Positions 45,233 to 56,322 of a stretch of 64,000 nucleotides of DNA are shown here, one piece after another. Source of the DNA: Deltaproteobacteria bacterium (lineage in GTDB: Bacteria; Desulfobacterota; Dissulfuribacteria; Dissulfuribacterales; DYLC01); NCBI GenBank assembly GCA_028695735.1, contig JAQVIJ010000005.1:62001-126000 (forward strand). Reading direction: 5' to 3'. Position 1 is the stretch's first letter; every line of letters begins with the position of its first letter. Below the pieces are notes generated by a model that was not told the origin of the DNA, made no database searches, and was given only the letters and a program-made list of their open reading frames with translations. A program made the position numbers and the translations under genes.

Positions 45233-45280
45233 GCGGATTCCCCATGCTGTTGTCTAAACGGTGCAAGAAGGAGAACCTTT

Positions 45281-46204
45281 ATGAGTAACGAACCAAGAAT
45301 CGCAGTGGTTATACCGTGTTATAATGAAGAGGCCGCCATATTCAAGGTAGTCTCTGATTTCAGGCGTGCCTTGCCACATGCGATGGTATATGTCTTTGAC
45401 AACAATTCCAGGGACAGAACCAGTGAAGAAGCGGTGCGGGCAGGGGCGCGTGTTTACAGCGTGAAGCAGCAGGGCAAGGGCAATGTGGTTCGCCGTATGT
45501 TTGCGGATGTGGAGGCGGATGTCTATGTGATGGTGGATGGAGATGACACTTACGATGCTGAAAGTGCCCCCAAAATGATAGAACTGTTGCTGAAAGACAA
45601 ATACGACATGGTGGTGGGTGTGCGCGTCACGGAGGAGGAAGCGGCCTATAGATTGGGCCATCGTTTTGGTAATGCCCTGCTCACAGGCTGTGTCACAGAG
45701 CTGTTCGGCAGGTCGTTTACGGACATGCTTTCCGGCTATCGAGTCTTCTCGCGCAGGTTTGCCAAAAGCTTTCCAGCCCTCTCCACCGGCTTTGAAACAG
45801 AGACAGAGCTCACCGTGCATGCCCTGCAGCTGCGCATGCCCACGGCTGAACTCAAGACCCCTTACAGATCCAGGCCTCCAGGATCCCAAAGTAAACTGCA
45901 TACATACAGGGACGGCATTCGCATCTTGCTCACCATCATCAAGCTTTTGGAGCAGGAAAGACCCCTGTTTTTCTTCAGCCTCCTGGGGTTGTTTTTCGCC
46001 CTGACCTCTATCGGGCTTGCCATCCCCATAATCGCCACATATCTACACACAGGGCTTGTGCCCCGTTTCCCCACGGCCTTTTTGTCCATGGGGCTTATGA
46101 TTTTGGCATTTTTGAGCTTTGTGTGCGGTCTGGTGCTGAATACGGTCACTCGGGGAAGACAGGAGATCAAACGGCTGTTCTATCTCTCGGTTCAGTCGTT
46201 GTAA
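45281..46204 (+). CDS. Family 2 glycosyltransferase (polyprenyl-phosphate sugar synthase type)
   Basis: 307 aa. The GT2 domain (1-220) begins RIAVVIPCYNEEAAI and carries FDNNSRDRT, the metal-binding MVDGDDTY and MLSGYRVFSRRF. Two C-terminal membrane helices follow (~230-295), as in dolichyl-/undecaprenyl-phosphate glycosyl synthases. AAGGAGAACC precedes the ATG. It likely charges a lipid carrier used by the upstream membrane protein. Sugar not predictable. Confidence 0.85.
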   Translation: MSNEPRIAVVIPCYNEEAAIFKVVSDFRRALPHAMVYVFDNNSRDRTSEEAVRAGARVYSVKQQGKGNVVRRMFADVEADVYVMVDGDDTYDAESAPKMIELLLKDKYDMVVGVRVTEEEAAYRLGHRFGNALLTGCVTELFGRSFTDMLSGYRVFSRRFAKSFPALSTGFETETELTVHALQLRMPTAELKTPYRSRPPGSQSKLHTYRDGIRILLTIIKLLEQERPLFFFSLLGLFFALTSIGLAIPIIATYLHTGLVPRFPTAFLSMGLMILAFLSFVCGLVLNTVTRGRQEIKRLFYLSVQSL

Positions 46205-46243
46205 TATGTCTCCAGCCCGAAGCTGTGGGTTGTTTTTGTGAGA

Positions 46244-46693
46244 TTAAAAGGCCTTTTTGCTGTCCAACAGCAGGGTGACAGGTCCGTGGTTAATGAGTTC
46301 TACATCCATTTCAGCCTGAAATCTGCCTTGTTGCACCGGAACCCCCATGTCTTTCATTCGTGAACAAAAGATTCCATAGAGCCTTCTGCCTTCTTCAGAT
46401 GGGGCTGCCTGAATGTAGGATGGCCTTCTGCCTTTTCTACAGTCTCCAAGCAGGGTAAATTGCGATACTATGAGAAATTCACCCTTGATATCCTGAATGG
46501 AGAGATTGAGTTTGCCGTGATTGTCGTCAAATACTCGAAGTCCAGCGCATTTTTCCGCCAGGTATGCGGCATCCGCCTCGGTATCACCATTTTCTACGCC
46601 CAGCAGTATAAGTGCGCCATAGCCGATATGCGCTATCTCTTGGCCGGATATGCGCACTCTTGCCTCTTTTACCCGCTGAAATACAACACGCAT
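46244..46693 (-). CDS. dtd: D-aminoacyl-tRNA deacylase
   Basis: Clears D-amino acids (and glycine) from mischarged tRNA. 149 aa from the ATG that starts MRVVFQRVKEARV; upstream in-frame codons overlap the divergent gene. Active-site landmarks are SQFTLLGDCRKGRRPSY and the Gly-cisPro motif in NHGPVTLLLDS. The divergent trmN6-like gene begins 37 bp away, so both promoters lie in or beyond each other's coding ends. Confidence 0.95.
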   Translation of the reverse strand: MRVVFQRVKEARVRISGQEIAHIGYGALILLGVENGDTEADAAYLAEKCAGLRVFDDNHGKLNLSIQDIKGEFLIVSQFTLLGDCRKGRRPSYIQAAPSEEGRRLYGIFCSRMKDMGVPVQQGRFQAEMDVELINHGPVTLLLDSKKAF

Positions 46694-46730
46694 GTTGTTT
46701 GCTCCTGCCTGGAATTTTCTGGAGAATAAC

Positions 46731-47423
46731 ATGAAATCCGTGAAAGCCAATCTTTCTCTCACCAGACTTAAGTCAGAAGGTTTGATGCTTTGGCAGCCGG
46801 TGGACGGCTATCGTTTTTCCATTGACGCCCTGCTTCTGGCGGACTTCGTGCAGATCCGCAAAAGGGATGCCCGCCTGTTGGAGCTTGGAGCGGGGTGCGG
46901 AGTCATCTCCCTTGTTTTGGCGAAGAGACACTCGGATATCACGGTATTGGGCATGGAATTACAGGAGCTATTGTATGTATGCGCCTCAAAAAATGTGATT
47001 GACAACGGTATGACTGATCGTGTTGACATCCGGCTTGCTGATTTTAGTCTTGTGGAAGGACATATCCAGCCGGAATCCTTTGATTATGTCGTTTCAAATC
47101 CTCCATATAGACAGCCTGAAACAGGCCGGCTCTGTCTCGATTCATGCGATGCCTTGGCCAGGCACGAGATTTTAATGGATTTCAAAGGGCTTTGCAGGGC
47201 CGCCGCCTATGCCTTGCGTACAGGCGGCAGGTTCTGGTTTATTTATCCAGCGCCATTGACTGCAAAGGCCATGGTGTCATGCAGATCGTATGGACTGGAG
47301 CCTAAGCGTATCAGATTTGTGCATTCGCATTGCAATCGCCCTGCGCGGCTTCTGCTTCTGGAGGCCTGCAAGGGCTGCGGTGAAGAGCTCGGTGTGGAGC
47401 CGCCGCTCTTTTTGCAGGAGTAG
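46731..47423 (+). CDS. TrmN6-like tRNA/protein adenine methyltransferase
   Basis: 230 aa class I methyltransferase with GYRFSIDALLLADFV, AdoMet motif LLELGAGCGVISLVLA and the catalytic SNPPYR. The N-terminal RFSIDALLLA and the C-terminal PKRIRFVHSHCNRPARLLLLE match the TrmN6 (YfiC) group that methylates A37 of tRNA1(Val). GGAG sits 7-8 nt before ATG 46731. HemK-like N5-glutamine enzymes are the main alternative. Confidence 0.85.
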   Translation: MKSVKANLSLTRLKSEGLMLWQPVDGYRFSIDALLLADFVQIRKRDARLLELGAGCGVISLVLAKRHSDITVLGMELQELLYVCASKNVIDNGMTDRVDIRLADFSLVEGHIQPESFDYVVSNPPYRQPETGRLCLDSCDALARHEILMDFKGLCRAAAYALRTGGRFWFIYPAPLTAKAMVSCRSYGLEPKRIRFVHSHCNRPARLLLLEACKGCGEELGVEPPLFLQE

Positions 47424-47471
47424 GCCATTTTGTGTTCTGGCCGTAGCTATCATTTTTTGGGGCCGTTGCCC

Positions 47472-47500
47472 TTGACATCCTTTCGTTTTCCAATTATTTT
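47472..47500 (+). promoter_or_regulatory. Promoter of rplU-rpmA
   Basis: Consensus TTGACA, 17-bp spacer, then TATTTT. It is 35 bp before the rplU start, and GGAGG lies 7 nt before the ATG. Confidence 0.65.
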
Positions 47501-47534
47501 TCAAAGCTCATTTGAGTGATAGTGGAGGTTAACC

Positions 47535-47846
47535 ATGTACGCAGTCATAAAAACAGGCGGAAAGCAATATAAGGTCTCTCAGGGCGAGGTATTGCGTGTG
47601 GAACGCCTGCCTTATGAAGTGGGCGCTACCGTAGAGATCAAGGATGTCCTGATGGTCGTAAATGACAGCGATGTCAAAATCGGCAAACCCGTGGTGGCCG
47701 ATGCCTCGGTAACGGCCGAGGTTCTGGGGCATGGGCTTGGGGACAAGCTGGTCATGATGAAAAAGAGAAGACGTAAGGGCTCTAAGGTCAAACATGGTCA
47801 CAGACAGACCTATACCGCCCTTGAGGTCAAGGCGATTTCTGCATAG
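47535..47846 (+). CDS. rplU: 50S ribosomal protein bL21
   Basis: 103 aa starting MYAVIKTGGKQYKVSQGEVL, the family signature, and ending GHRQTYTALEVKAISA. Followed 9 bp later by rpmA, the conserved pair. GGAGGTTAACC precedes the ATG, and the promoter at 47472 serves both. Confidence 0.98.
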   Translation: MYAVIKTGGKQYKVSQGEVLRVERLPYEVGATVEIKDVLMVVNDSDVKIGKPVVADASVTAEVLGHGLGDKLVMMKKRRRKGSKVKHGHRQTYTALEVKAISA

Positions 47847-47855
47847 GAGGAGAGT

Positions 47856-48125
47856 ATGGCACATAAGAAAGCTGGAGGAAGTTCAAGAAATGGTCGTGAC
47901 AGCGCAGGGCAACGCCGTGGTGTCAAAAAGTTCGGCGGAGAACACGTCATTCCAGGTAATATCCTGGTAAGACAGGTGGGCACCAAATTCTACCCCGGTA
48001 TCAATGTGGGTATGGGTAAGGATTACACCCTTTTTGCCAAGACCGAGGGCCAAGTGAAGTTCGAGATGTGGCGCAACAAAATGCGCGTGAGCGTATATCC
48101 TGTAGCCTCTTCGGCAGCCGGGTAA
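47856..48125 (+). CDS. rpmA: 50S ribosomal protein bL27
   Basis: 89 aa starting [20 protein letters not shown], without the cleavable N-terminal extension of Firmicutes. TAGGAGGAGAGT precedes the ATG. A terminator follows 27 bp after the stop; obgE, often the next gene, is absent. Confidence 0.98.
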   Translation: MAHKKAGGSSRNGRDSAGQRRGVKKFGGEHVIPGNILVRQVGTKFYPGINVGMGKDYTLFAKTEGQVKFEMWRNKMRVSVYPVASSAAG

Positions 48126-48152
48126 AAAAGATTCAACTGATTTATTCATTTT

Positions 48153-48181
48153 GAAAAGCGGTTTTTACGACCGCTTTTTTT
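48153..48181 (+). terminator. Rho-independent terminator of rplU-rpmA
   Basis: AAAAGCGGT and ACCGCTTTTTTT form a 9-bp stem that runs into T residues. The rimI start codon is 14 bp further. Confidence 0.9.
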
Positions 48182-48194
48182 GTGCCTGTAGCTC

Positions 48195-49815
<1,621 letters not shown>

Positions 49816-49852
49816 AAAGAAAGTCATATCGATGTTCGTTTTTGCCTCTCTC

Positions 49853-49882
49853 TTGACAGGCGTGAGTTTCTCTGGTTAAGAT
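49853..49882 (+). promoter_or_regulatory. Promoter of tRNA-Gln
   Basis: TTGACA and TAAGAT separated by 18 bp, the latter 34 bp upstream of the mature tRNA 5' end. Confidence 0.6.
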
Positions 49883-49916
49883 ATGCTCCGCCTTTAACGA
49901 AGAAGGCACATGCCGC

Positions 49917-49990
49917 TGGGGGATCGTCTAACGGCAGGACAGCAGTCTCTGGAATTGCTTATCGGGGTTCGAATCCCTGTCCCCCAGCCA
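49917..49990 (+). tRNA. tRNA-Gln (anticodon CTG)
   Basis: 74 nt fold: acceptor TGGGGGA/TCCCCCA, D stem GTC/GAC, anticodon stem GCAGT/ATTGC with loop CTCTGGA (anticodon CTG, U33 present), 4-nt variable region, T stem CGGGG/CCCTG with TTCGAAT loop, discriminator G and encoded CCA. It reads CAG only; a TTG-anticodon tRNA-Gln is expected elsewhere. Confidence 0.97.
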
Positions 49991-50164
49991 ATTTGTTTTT
50001 CCCGCCTTGTTTAGTCCTGCCTTTCGGGCATGTTACTGTTTTTTCTGCCCTTCTGTTATGGCCTTTTGGTCTGGCCTGATTTGTTTTTCTGTATTTGCCA
50101 CCGTTCTCCCGCTATCTTTTTGTGTTCTTGAATCCCGTCACGGAATTTGGTCTTATGGTTTCTG

Positions 50165-50192
50165 TTGACTTTGCCGTTTGTATCCTTAAATT
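50165..50192 (+). promoter_or_regulatory. Possible promoter of the dnaJ-type gene
   Basis: TTGACT, 16-bp spacer, TAAATT, 40 bp before the ATG. No CIRCE or heat-shock sigma element was recognised. Confidence 0.4.
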
Positions 50193-50231
50193 TTGTTAAA
50201 ATTTAATTCAAGCAATTCAAAAGGGGGGTAT

Positions 50232-51161
50232 ATGCCTGAAAAGGATTATTACAAGGTGCTTGGTGTTTCCCGTGCAGCCTCTGCCGATGAAATAAAAAAG
50301 GCCTTTCGCAAACAGGCCATGAAGTATCATCCTGATAAAAACAAGGGAGACAAACAGGCCGAGGAGCGTTTTAAGGAGGTAAACGAGGCCTATGCCGTAT
50401 TGAGTGACCCTGAAAAACGCAAACAGTACGACACCTTTGGCTCCTCGGACTTCAACAAACGTTATACCCAGGAGGATATCTTCAGAAACTTCGATTTTGG
50501 CAATGTATTCAGGGACATCGGTATGGGCGGCCGTTTCAAGCAATATGGCGGCTCCAGGGGTGGCATGAATTTCGAGGATATCTTTTCGAGCATTTTCAAT
50601 GTGGGGGGAGGGCCTGATTTTGGAGAGCACTTTCAGCAGACCGCACCGAAGGGGCAAGACCTGGTGCTGGAGATGGCTCTCACACCTAAAGAGATGCTGG
50701 AGGGTTGTCAGAAGCTCATCATGTTGGACAACGGAGGCAGACAGGAGAGGCTTTCAGTCAAAATCCCTGCGGGTGTGGCCCCTGGTAAAAAGATCCGGCT
50801 GGCTGGGAAAGGGAATTACGGCCCTGGGGGCAGAGGGGACCTGTATCTGCTCATCACGCCTCAGGATGACGGCCGTTTTAAGATTCAGGGCGTGGACGTG
50901 TCCTTGGAGCAGGAGATTGCCTTTAGTGACGCCTGCCTTGGGACAGAGATAGAGGTGCCCACCATAGAGGGTGGCAAGGTGCGCGTAAAGGTGCCAGCGG
51001 GTACGGGTGCAGGTCAGCGCCTGCGCTTACAGGGCAAGGGTCTGCCCGATGCCGCGGGTAAAAGAGGTGACCAGTATATTCAGTTTTTTATACGTGTGCC
51101 GAAACGGCTGACTCAGCGGCAAAAAGACCTGCTTCAGCAGCTTAAAGAGGTCGGGCTGTAA
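50232..51161 (+). CDS. CbpA-type (class B) DnaJ co-chaperone
   Basis: 309 aa. The J domain (1-70) has [21 protein letters not shown] and the HPD motif in YHPDKNK. A Gly/Phe-rich linker (~80-150, [15 protein letters not shown]) follows; there is no cysteine zinc finger. Two C-terminal beta domains contain [19 protein letters not shown] and [19 protein letters not shown]. It stimulates DnaK. AAGGGGGG precedes ATG 50232. Stand-alone, not next to dnaK or grpE. The stop runs into a hairpin. Confidence 0.93.
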   Translation: MPEKDYYKVLGVSRAASADEIKKAFRKQAMKYHPDKNKGDKQAEERFKEVNEAYAVLSDPEKRKQYDTFGSSDFNKRYTQEDIFRNFDFGNVFRDIGMGGRFKQYGGSRGGMNFEDIFSSIFNVGGGPDFGEHFQQTAPKGQDLVLEMALTPKEMLEGCQKLIMLDNGGRQERLSVKIPAGVAPGKKIRLAGKGNYGPGGRGDLYLLITPQDDGRFKIQGVDVSLEQEIAFSDACLGTEIEVPTIEGGKVRVKVPAGTGAGQRLRLQGKGLPDAAGKRGDQYIQFFIRVPKRLTQRQKDLLQQLKEVGL

Positions 51162-51207
51162 GGAGCCTTGCAAAATTGCCATTAATTCTAATTTTTCAAG
51201 GCCCCCT
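51161..51207. terminator. Hairpin between convergent dnaJ-type gene and thrC
   Basis: AGGAGCCTTGCAAAATT pairs with AATTTTTCAAGGCCCCCT around a short loop; arms resemble the outer arms of the 49622 element. Either strand shows only short T runs, so termination efficiency is uncertain. Confidence 0.6.
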
Positions 51208-51211
51208 GTAA

Positions 51212-52606
51212 TTATAAGGCGTGTTTCTCCACAAACGCCTTGACCTCTGCCATGGAGCAGGGCATCACCGTAAGACGCTGTGGTTTCTGTTCGATGCCAT
51301 TCAGGCTCGAAGGTCTGGGCGGTTCCACACCGGTAGCCGCCCTGACTGCCTCTGCAAACTTGGCAGGGTGTGCCGTGGCCAGACATACGATAGGGCCTGC
51401 GAGGGCCTTTCTGTGGGCCATGGCAGCGGCCACCCCCACAGCGGTGTGAGGGTCGAGGATGTAGCCTGACTTATGATAGAAATCTTTGATGGTTTGAGTG
51501 GTGAGCTTCTGGTTCACTGCAAGGGCTGACATGTCCCCTCGCGCCGTCTCCATCTGTTTCTCGTTGAATTTGATTTCACCCTGCTGTTCGAACAGGGTCA
51601 TGGCGTCTTTGACCAGTTCACCGGACTCGTTCATGAGGTAATACAGGTATCGTTCGAAATTGCTGGCTATCTGTATGTCCATGGACGGACTGATGGTGGG
51701 AACCACCTGTCTGGCCTTTTTGTAGCGGCCTTCTGTGAGAAAACGGGCCAAGATGTCGTTTTCGTTGGTGGCCAAAATGAGCCTTCCGATGAGGCCGTTC
51801 AGCATGCGTTTGGCCACATATCCAGCAAAGATGTCACCGAAGTTCCCTGTGGGCACGGAAAAATGCACCGGGTTCAACGGAGTTCCCTTTAATCTGAGGC
51901 AGGCATAGATGTAATAGACCACCTGCGCCATCACTCTGGCCCAGTTGATGGAGTTCACCGCACCCAAGTGGTGTCTTTCTTTGAATTCCAGGTCGTTGAA
52001 GATGGTCTTCACAATGGCCTGACAGTCATCAAATGTGCCCTCAATGGCTATGTTGAAGACATTGGCGTCCGGCACAGTGGTCATCTGCATGGCCTGTATG
52101 GGGCTTACCCGTTTATGGGGGTGCAAAATGAAGATGTGAATGTTCTTTTTGCCCTTGACGCCATAAATGGCGGCACTTCCGGTGTCTCCTGATGTGGCAC
52201 CCAGGATATTGAGCCTGCCGCCCCGCTTTTCCAGTATGTAGGCAAAGAGATTGCCCAAAAATTGCAGGGCGATGTCCTTGAATGCCAGGGTAGGGCCGTG
52301 AAACAGCTCCAAGATGTGCAGACCGTTTAATTCCACCAGAGGGGTTACTTCGTCTGTGTCGAAGGAGGCATAGGAGGTGTCGATGAGTTTTTGCAGGGTT
52401 TCCGTGGGTATATCCGTTGCAAAGAGGCGGATTACCTCAAATGCCAGATCTGCATAGCCGAGCCGTGACCATTTCTGCAATGTCTCAAATGGAATCACCG
52501 GAATAGTTTGGGGCAGTAGAAGCCCGCCATCCGTGGCCAGGCCCATCATTACCGTATCCTCAAAGCTTATGGGGGTTATGCCTCCTCGAGTGCTGATGTA
52601 TTTCAT
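51212..52606 (-). CDS. thrC: Threonine synthase
   Basis: PLP enzyme turning O-phosphohomoserine into threonine. 464 aa of the long (E. coli/yeast) type with N-terminal MKYISTRGG, PLP-lysine motif HGPTLAFKDIALQFLGN and NILGATSGDTGSAAIYG. Stop is a few bases from the hairpin shared with the dnaJ-type gene. It complements lysC at 60 kb in the aspartate family. A DUF3617 gene lies upstream on the same strand. Confidence 0.96.
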   Translation of the reverse strand: MKYISTRGGITPISFEDTVMMGLATDGGLLLPQTIPVIPFETLQKWSRLGYADLAFEVIRLFATDIPTETLQKLIDTSYASFDTDEVTPLVELNGLHILELFHGPTLAFKDIALQFLGNLFAYILEKRGGRLNILGATSGDTGSAAIYGVKGKKNIHIFILHPHKRVSPIQAMQMTTVPDANVFNIAIEGTFDDCQAIVKTIFNDLEFKERHHLGAVNSINWARVMAQVVYYIYACLRLKGTPLNPVHFSVPTGNFGDIFAGYVAKRMLNGLIGRLILATNENDILARFLTEGRYKKARQVVPTISPSMDIQIASNFERYLYYLMNESGELVKDAMTLFEQQGEIKFNEKQMETARGDMSALAVNQKLTTQTIKDFYHKSGYILDPHTAVGVAAAMAHRKALAGPIVCLATAHPAKFAEAVRAATGVEPPRPSSLNGIEQKPQRLTVMPCSMAEVKAFVEKHAL

Positions 52607-52635
52607 AGGCTAATTCCTGAGTTAACTTCCTTGAA

Positions 52636-53163
52636 TTATTTACTGGGGCACGGGCCCAAATACTTACCCTTGGCAGTTACTATCTGTTTCATGGGTGGTT
52701 CACCTTTTGCCTGCGTGTTAATTACCATTTTGCTCTCCATGACATTGCCGGTATAGGTGGCAGTGCCTTCAGTGGTCATTTTCATGTCTTCTTCATTGCA
52801 GACAGCAGTCCATTTAACTGTGTTGCCCCTTTTCTCCTGATTTATGATTTTACAGTTATGTTCTTTCATGTCTTTATCCTGGGGCACCATATTTTCCTTT
52901 GTGATACACTGTTTGACTGTGACCTGCATGGTATTTCCCTGAGTGGACATGCTCATGCCAGGCGGAAGTTGTACGCCTGGTGGCAGTTTGGGCATCTCTT
53001 CCATGCCTTCCATCTGCATGTGTGTAGTGAACTCCCACAGACCCTCTTTGACTTCTGAATCAGTGGCATGGGAAGTGCCATTGGGCACGAAAATGGTGGT
53101 TGCGGATATGGTCATCAGGCAGGCAATAGCCGCGGTGGTTGTTTTAAATTGTGGCATTTTCAT
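52636..53163 (-). CDS. DUF3617-family exported protein
   Basis: 175 aa with a signal peptide and a mature part beginning near EVKEGLWEFTTHMQMEGM, the DUF3617 hallmark (GLWE), followed by a MP-rich stretch PKLPPGVQLPPGMSMS and QCITKEN. Four cysteines probably form disulphides (QCIT, HNCKI, VCNEE, GPCPSK). AAAGGAGGAG precedes the ATG at 53163. Periplasmic or surface location; function unknown. Confidence 0.8.
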   Translation of the reverse strand: MKMPQFKTTTAAIACLMTISATTIFVPNGTSHATDSEVKEGLWEFTTHMQMEGMEEMPKLPPGVQLPPGMSMSTQGNTMQVTVKQCITKENMVPQDKDMKEHNCKIINQEKRGNTVKWTAVCNEEDMKMTTEGTATYTGNVMESKMVINTQAKGEPPMKQIVTAKGKYLGPCPSK

Positions 53164-53449
53164 GCGGGTTCTCCTCCTTTTTCTTTCCATTCTAATTACA
53201 TAACAATTAAATTTCCATAGTTAAAAATGTGACTGGCCTGTTTCTCGACTTCTACTCCACCCTTGGCATAAAGCCAGGCCCATTACAGGGTTGCGTCGTC
53301 TCCCCTGACTGTATGGCATAAAAACCAATAGTAAGGTCAATGTAGGGTGAAAGATGGGGAAAGGCAAGAGAAAAATGAATGATCATGACTCCTTGGGGGT
53401 GTTTGAGAGGCGTTGGGGGGTGTTTGAAAGGCGTTGGTGGGCGTTGGGG

Positions 53450-53961
53450 GCGGCAGCGGTGAAGCATTTGTTCCATGCGGCGCATAACTGCCCTCCATGG
53501 CAGTATGCGCCGCCGGCGCCCTCGTGGCGCCTATTCCACAAACACTCCACCGCTGCCGCCCCTTTCGTCCCTACGGAACTCCATGTCCATAACGGGTGCC
53601 CTATTCATTCCTGATGTAATTCCACTAATAACGGATTGACCTGCTATAATGGCCAATCTGGCGTTTCTGCCAATGAAAATCTTAGAATTGGCCTTTAATC
53701 TCATGTTAACCAAAATTCAAAGTGTATGTGCTGCCTTGAGACGGCGTTTACTGTTGGACGTGGGGTTTCAGGAAGGGTGTTAACCAAAGTTCAAAGGATA
53801 TGCGGTGGTTTGAAGCGTCGTTTACGGTTGGGCTTGGGGTTCCGGAGGGGCGAGGGTAGCCGGTGTTTGTGGAATAGGCGCCACGAGGGCGCCGGCCCCA
53901 CATTCTCCGCCATGGAGGGCGGTTATGTGGGGCATGAAACAAATACCGGCTGCCCTCGCCC
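53450..53961. repeat. Composite ~512-bp structured repeat, copy II
   Basis: End units at 53450-53562 and 53851-53961 in inverted orientation, spacer with 74-bp tandem repeats starting GTTAAC at 53705 and 53779. In the left unit the inner stem is GCGGCGCAT (53477-53485) with ATGCGCCGC (53505-53513). In the right unit the matching stem is CCCCACAT (53896-53903) with ATGTGGGG (53925-53932): both arms have changed together. A further GGCGCC/GGCGCC hairpin (53877-53893) is common to both. Confidence 0.88.
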
Positions 53962-54084
53962 AGAAATCGAATTATCACCATGTATTAAAACTGGGAAAAA
54001 ACAACAAGCACGATGAGACAGAAGAGGAAAAAAGAACAAGGGCAAATACATTCCTGAACAATTTTTTAAGTTGGATCTCTTGGG

Positions 54085-54597
54085 GGCGGCAGCGGTGAAG
54101 CATTTGTTCCATGCGGCGCATAACTGCCCTCCATGGCAGTATGCGCCGCCGGCGCCCTCGTGGCGCCTATTCCACAAACACTTCACCACTGCCGCCCCTT
54201 CTCGTCCCTGCGGAACTCTATGTCCATAACGGGTGCCCTATTCATTCCTGATGTAATTTCACTAATGACGGATTGAGCTGCTATAATGGCCAACCTGGCG
54301 TTTCTGCTAATAAAAAAGTGGAATTGGCCTTTACCCTCTGTTAACCAAAATTCAAAGGGGATGTGCTGCCTTGAGACGGCGTTTACTGTTGGACGTGGGG
54401 TTTCAGGAAGGGTGTTAACCAAAGTTCAAAGGATATGCGGTGGTTTGAAGCGTCGTTTACGGTTGGGCGTGGGGTTCCGGAGGGGCGGGGGCAGTCGGTG
54501 TTTGTGGAATAGGCGCCACGGAGGGCGCCGGCCCCACATTACCGCCAAGGAGGGCGGTTATGTGGGGCATGAAACAAATGCCGGCTGCCCTCGCCCC
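54085..54597. repeat. Composite ~512-bp structured repeat, copy III
   Basis: Same architecture and length as copies I and II: end units 54085-54198 and 54485-54597, GTTAAC tandem starts at 54340 and 54414. The ~40 bp before it (TACATTCCTGAACAATTTTTT...) match the sequence before copy I, so homology extends beyond the unit. It follows copy II after 123 bp in the same orientation. Confidence 0.88.
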
Positions 54598-54950
54598 AAA
54601 AACAAAAAACATGTTATTAATCAGCCGCATACTATAATCGACAAAAACATCTGGGGATTGCCTCGCTTCGCTCGCCTCGGCGCGAGCGCCCTTCGGGCAG
54701 AGTCCTCTGGCGAAGCCTTCGGCGCCTGGCGCAATGACAGCTTCCTGTGCCGCTCATCGCTCACAAAAGCAAAAATCAATGTCATCATATCTATCAGTTC
54801 TATCAGTTTTATCATTCTATAATCTCAGTAAGATTCTTCAATCGTCCAGACTTCACTGGTGCCCAATGGATGAATGAATTACTCATCCAAAATCAAGGTT
54901 AGACAAGGAGTTATTGCCCTTATGGCAACTTCAATTGCAGCATTTGTGCC
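54598..54950. other. Gene-free stretch with smaller repeats
   Basis: At 54641-54740 a form of the 36494/37413 repeat starts AAAAACATCTGGGGATTGCC and ends CAATGACAG, with ~60 extra bases that can fold (GAAGCCTTCGGCGCC region). At 54790-54816 CTATCAGTT occurs twice in tandem followed by a variant. I see no ORF, RNA gene or clear promoter for the flanking genes. Confidence 0.55.
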
Positions 54951-56273
54951 CTAAAATAACCTCTGCTGAAACGGCTCAGCCCCTTTAGGCTCCACTGTAT
55001 CTTTTATCTCTGACAACAGCCTTACCTCTCCATATACCCCATCGTAGCCAGGTCTGATCTGAACCATTCCTGCCCTCATGTTTTGAATGCCCCTTAAGAC
55101 CGCCTCAGGCAAAAAGGCCTCTAATTCCTTCTCATCCTTCCACAGCAGGATATCCATCTCTGAACCGCCCATCTGCACCAGCCGTTGATATTCCTTTCGA
55201 ACACGGGCGCTTCCCTCGCCCATTTGCATGGCCTCGGCCAGGAGTTCTTGAAGCGGCACCAGGCTTATGTATGGTCGAATCTTCGTGTCGAAATGAAACA
55301 GGCGTAGAATCTCCCTGGCCGTTTCCTCAGTGCGATCGGCCAGTTCCTCCACGCGATATGCCACGCCCAGCGTCAGAGGCCTGTGGCAGACGGGACAGAT
55401 ACCGTTTAATTTTCGTGTCTGCTCAGGGGAGAGCAGAACGCCGCAGTCCCTGTGGCCATCATAGTGGTATTTGCCCTCTTCGGGAAAGAACTCTATGGTG
55501 CCTTCCAGCCCGTGTGCAGGTTGCTTGATTGCCTTGATGATGTCTTGGTATGTCATGGGGCATGAGAAGATATTGGCCTCTCTGCCCAATTTTGCTGGAG
55601 AATGGGCATCTGAATTGGAGATGAGTGTATATTTATCCAGGGTAGAGAGCCTGCGGTTCATCAATGGGTCAGAGGAAAGACCGGTCTCCAGGGCATATAT
55701 ATGGCCGCTTTCCTCCTCGAAGCATTCTTCAATGGAGTCAAAACCGGATTTGGAGCCGAATACGGAAAACCACGGTGTCCAGGCATGGGCCGGTATCACC
55801 ATGCAGTCCTCAGAGATGTTCATCACTATGCGTACCAGTTGCTTTACTGAAAAGCCCAGCATGGGCCTTCCATCGGAGGTGATGTTTCCCAGTTTGGCCA
55901 ATTGGGCCTGAAGCCTTTCTGCCGCCTTTAGGCTGGGCATGAGTATCAGGGTGTGAATGCGGCGTCCCTTGCCGCCTTGAGAAAAGATGTTGGAGACCTC
56001 TGCCGTAAGTAAAAAGCGTGTGCCTTTTAAGTCGTCCTTGCAGACAAAGAGCCCCTCTTCCGCAGGCTCTAATTCGTTCTTCAGCTCTTTTAGGTATTGC
56101 GGATGAGTGATATCACCTGTGGCCATCACTTGAATGCCCTTTTCCTTGGCCACTCGATTGATGGCGGCGGGATGCATCTCAGGGCTGGTGGCCCTGCTGT
56201 ATCTGGAGTGAATGTGTAGGTCCGCAAGAAAACAGGGCCGTTGTTTGAGGTGTGAGATATTCAAGGATTGCAT
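54951..56273 (-). CDS. EndoQ-like PHP-domain nuclease
   Basis: 440 aa. The PHP domain begins ADLHIHSRYSRATSPEM with metal-binding His/Asp residues, GDITHPQ, and SNSDAHSPAKLGREAN. After it comes a zinc-binding region with CGVLL and CPVCHRPL, then VAYRVEELADR and a helical tail. This order matches endonuclease Q, which nicks 5' of deaminated bases (uracil, hypoxanthine) in DNA; known first from archaea and some Bacillus. UvrD-type helicase fused forms are excluded, since no helicase motif is present. Divergent with the DUF3108 gene, whose ATG lies 49 bp away. Confidence 0.8.
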   Translation of the reverse strand: MQSLNISHLKQRPCFLADLHIHSRYSRATSPEMHPAAINRVAKEKGIQVMATGDITHPQYLKELKNELEPAEEGLFVCKDDLKGTRFLLTAEVSNIFSQGGKGRRIHTLILMPSLKAAERLQAQLAKLGNITSDGRPMLGFSVKQLVRIVMNISEDCMVIPAHAWTPWFSVFGSKSGFDSIEECFEEESGHIYALETGLSSDPLMNRRLSTLDKYTLISNSDAHSPAKLGREANIFSCPMTYQDIIKAIKQPAHGLEGTIEFFPEEGKYHYDGHRDCGVLLSPEQTRKLNGICPVCHRPLTLGVAYRVEELADRTEETAREILRLFHFDTKIRPYISLVPLQELLAEAMQMGEGSARVRKEYQRLVQMGGSEMDILLWKDEKELEAFLPEAVLRGIQNMRAGMVQIRPGYDGVYGEVRLLSEIKDTVEPKGAEPFQQRLF

Positions 56274-56322
56274 GGCAGGATTTTATAGGATAGGCTCTTT
56301 TTTGCAAGGAGGAGCATGCCTC

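Noticed and set aside
50193-50231. Upstream in-frame start for the dnaJ-type gene
   Set aside because: It adds 13 residues before the invariant J-domain start, whereas AAGGGGGG marks the ATG at 50232.
53726-54016. Small plus-strand ORF in the repeat island
   Set aside because: Follows the palindromic repeat sequence and reappears in the other copies with changed frame; no ribosome site.
53450-54597. Insertion sequence with transposase
   Set aside because: Short frames inside are interrupted and unlike any transposase; units fit a non-coding repeat better.
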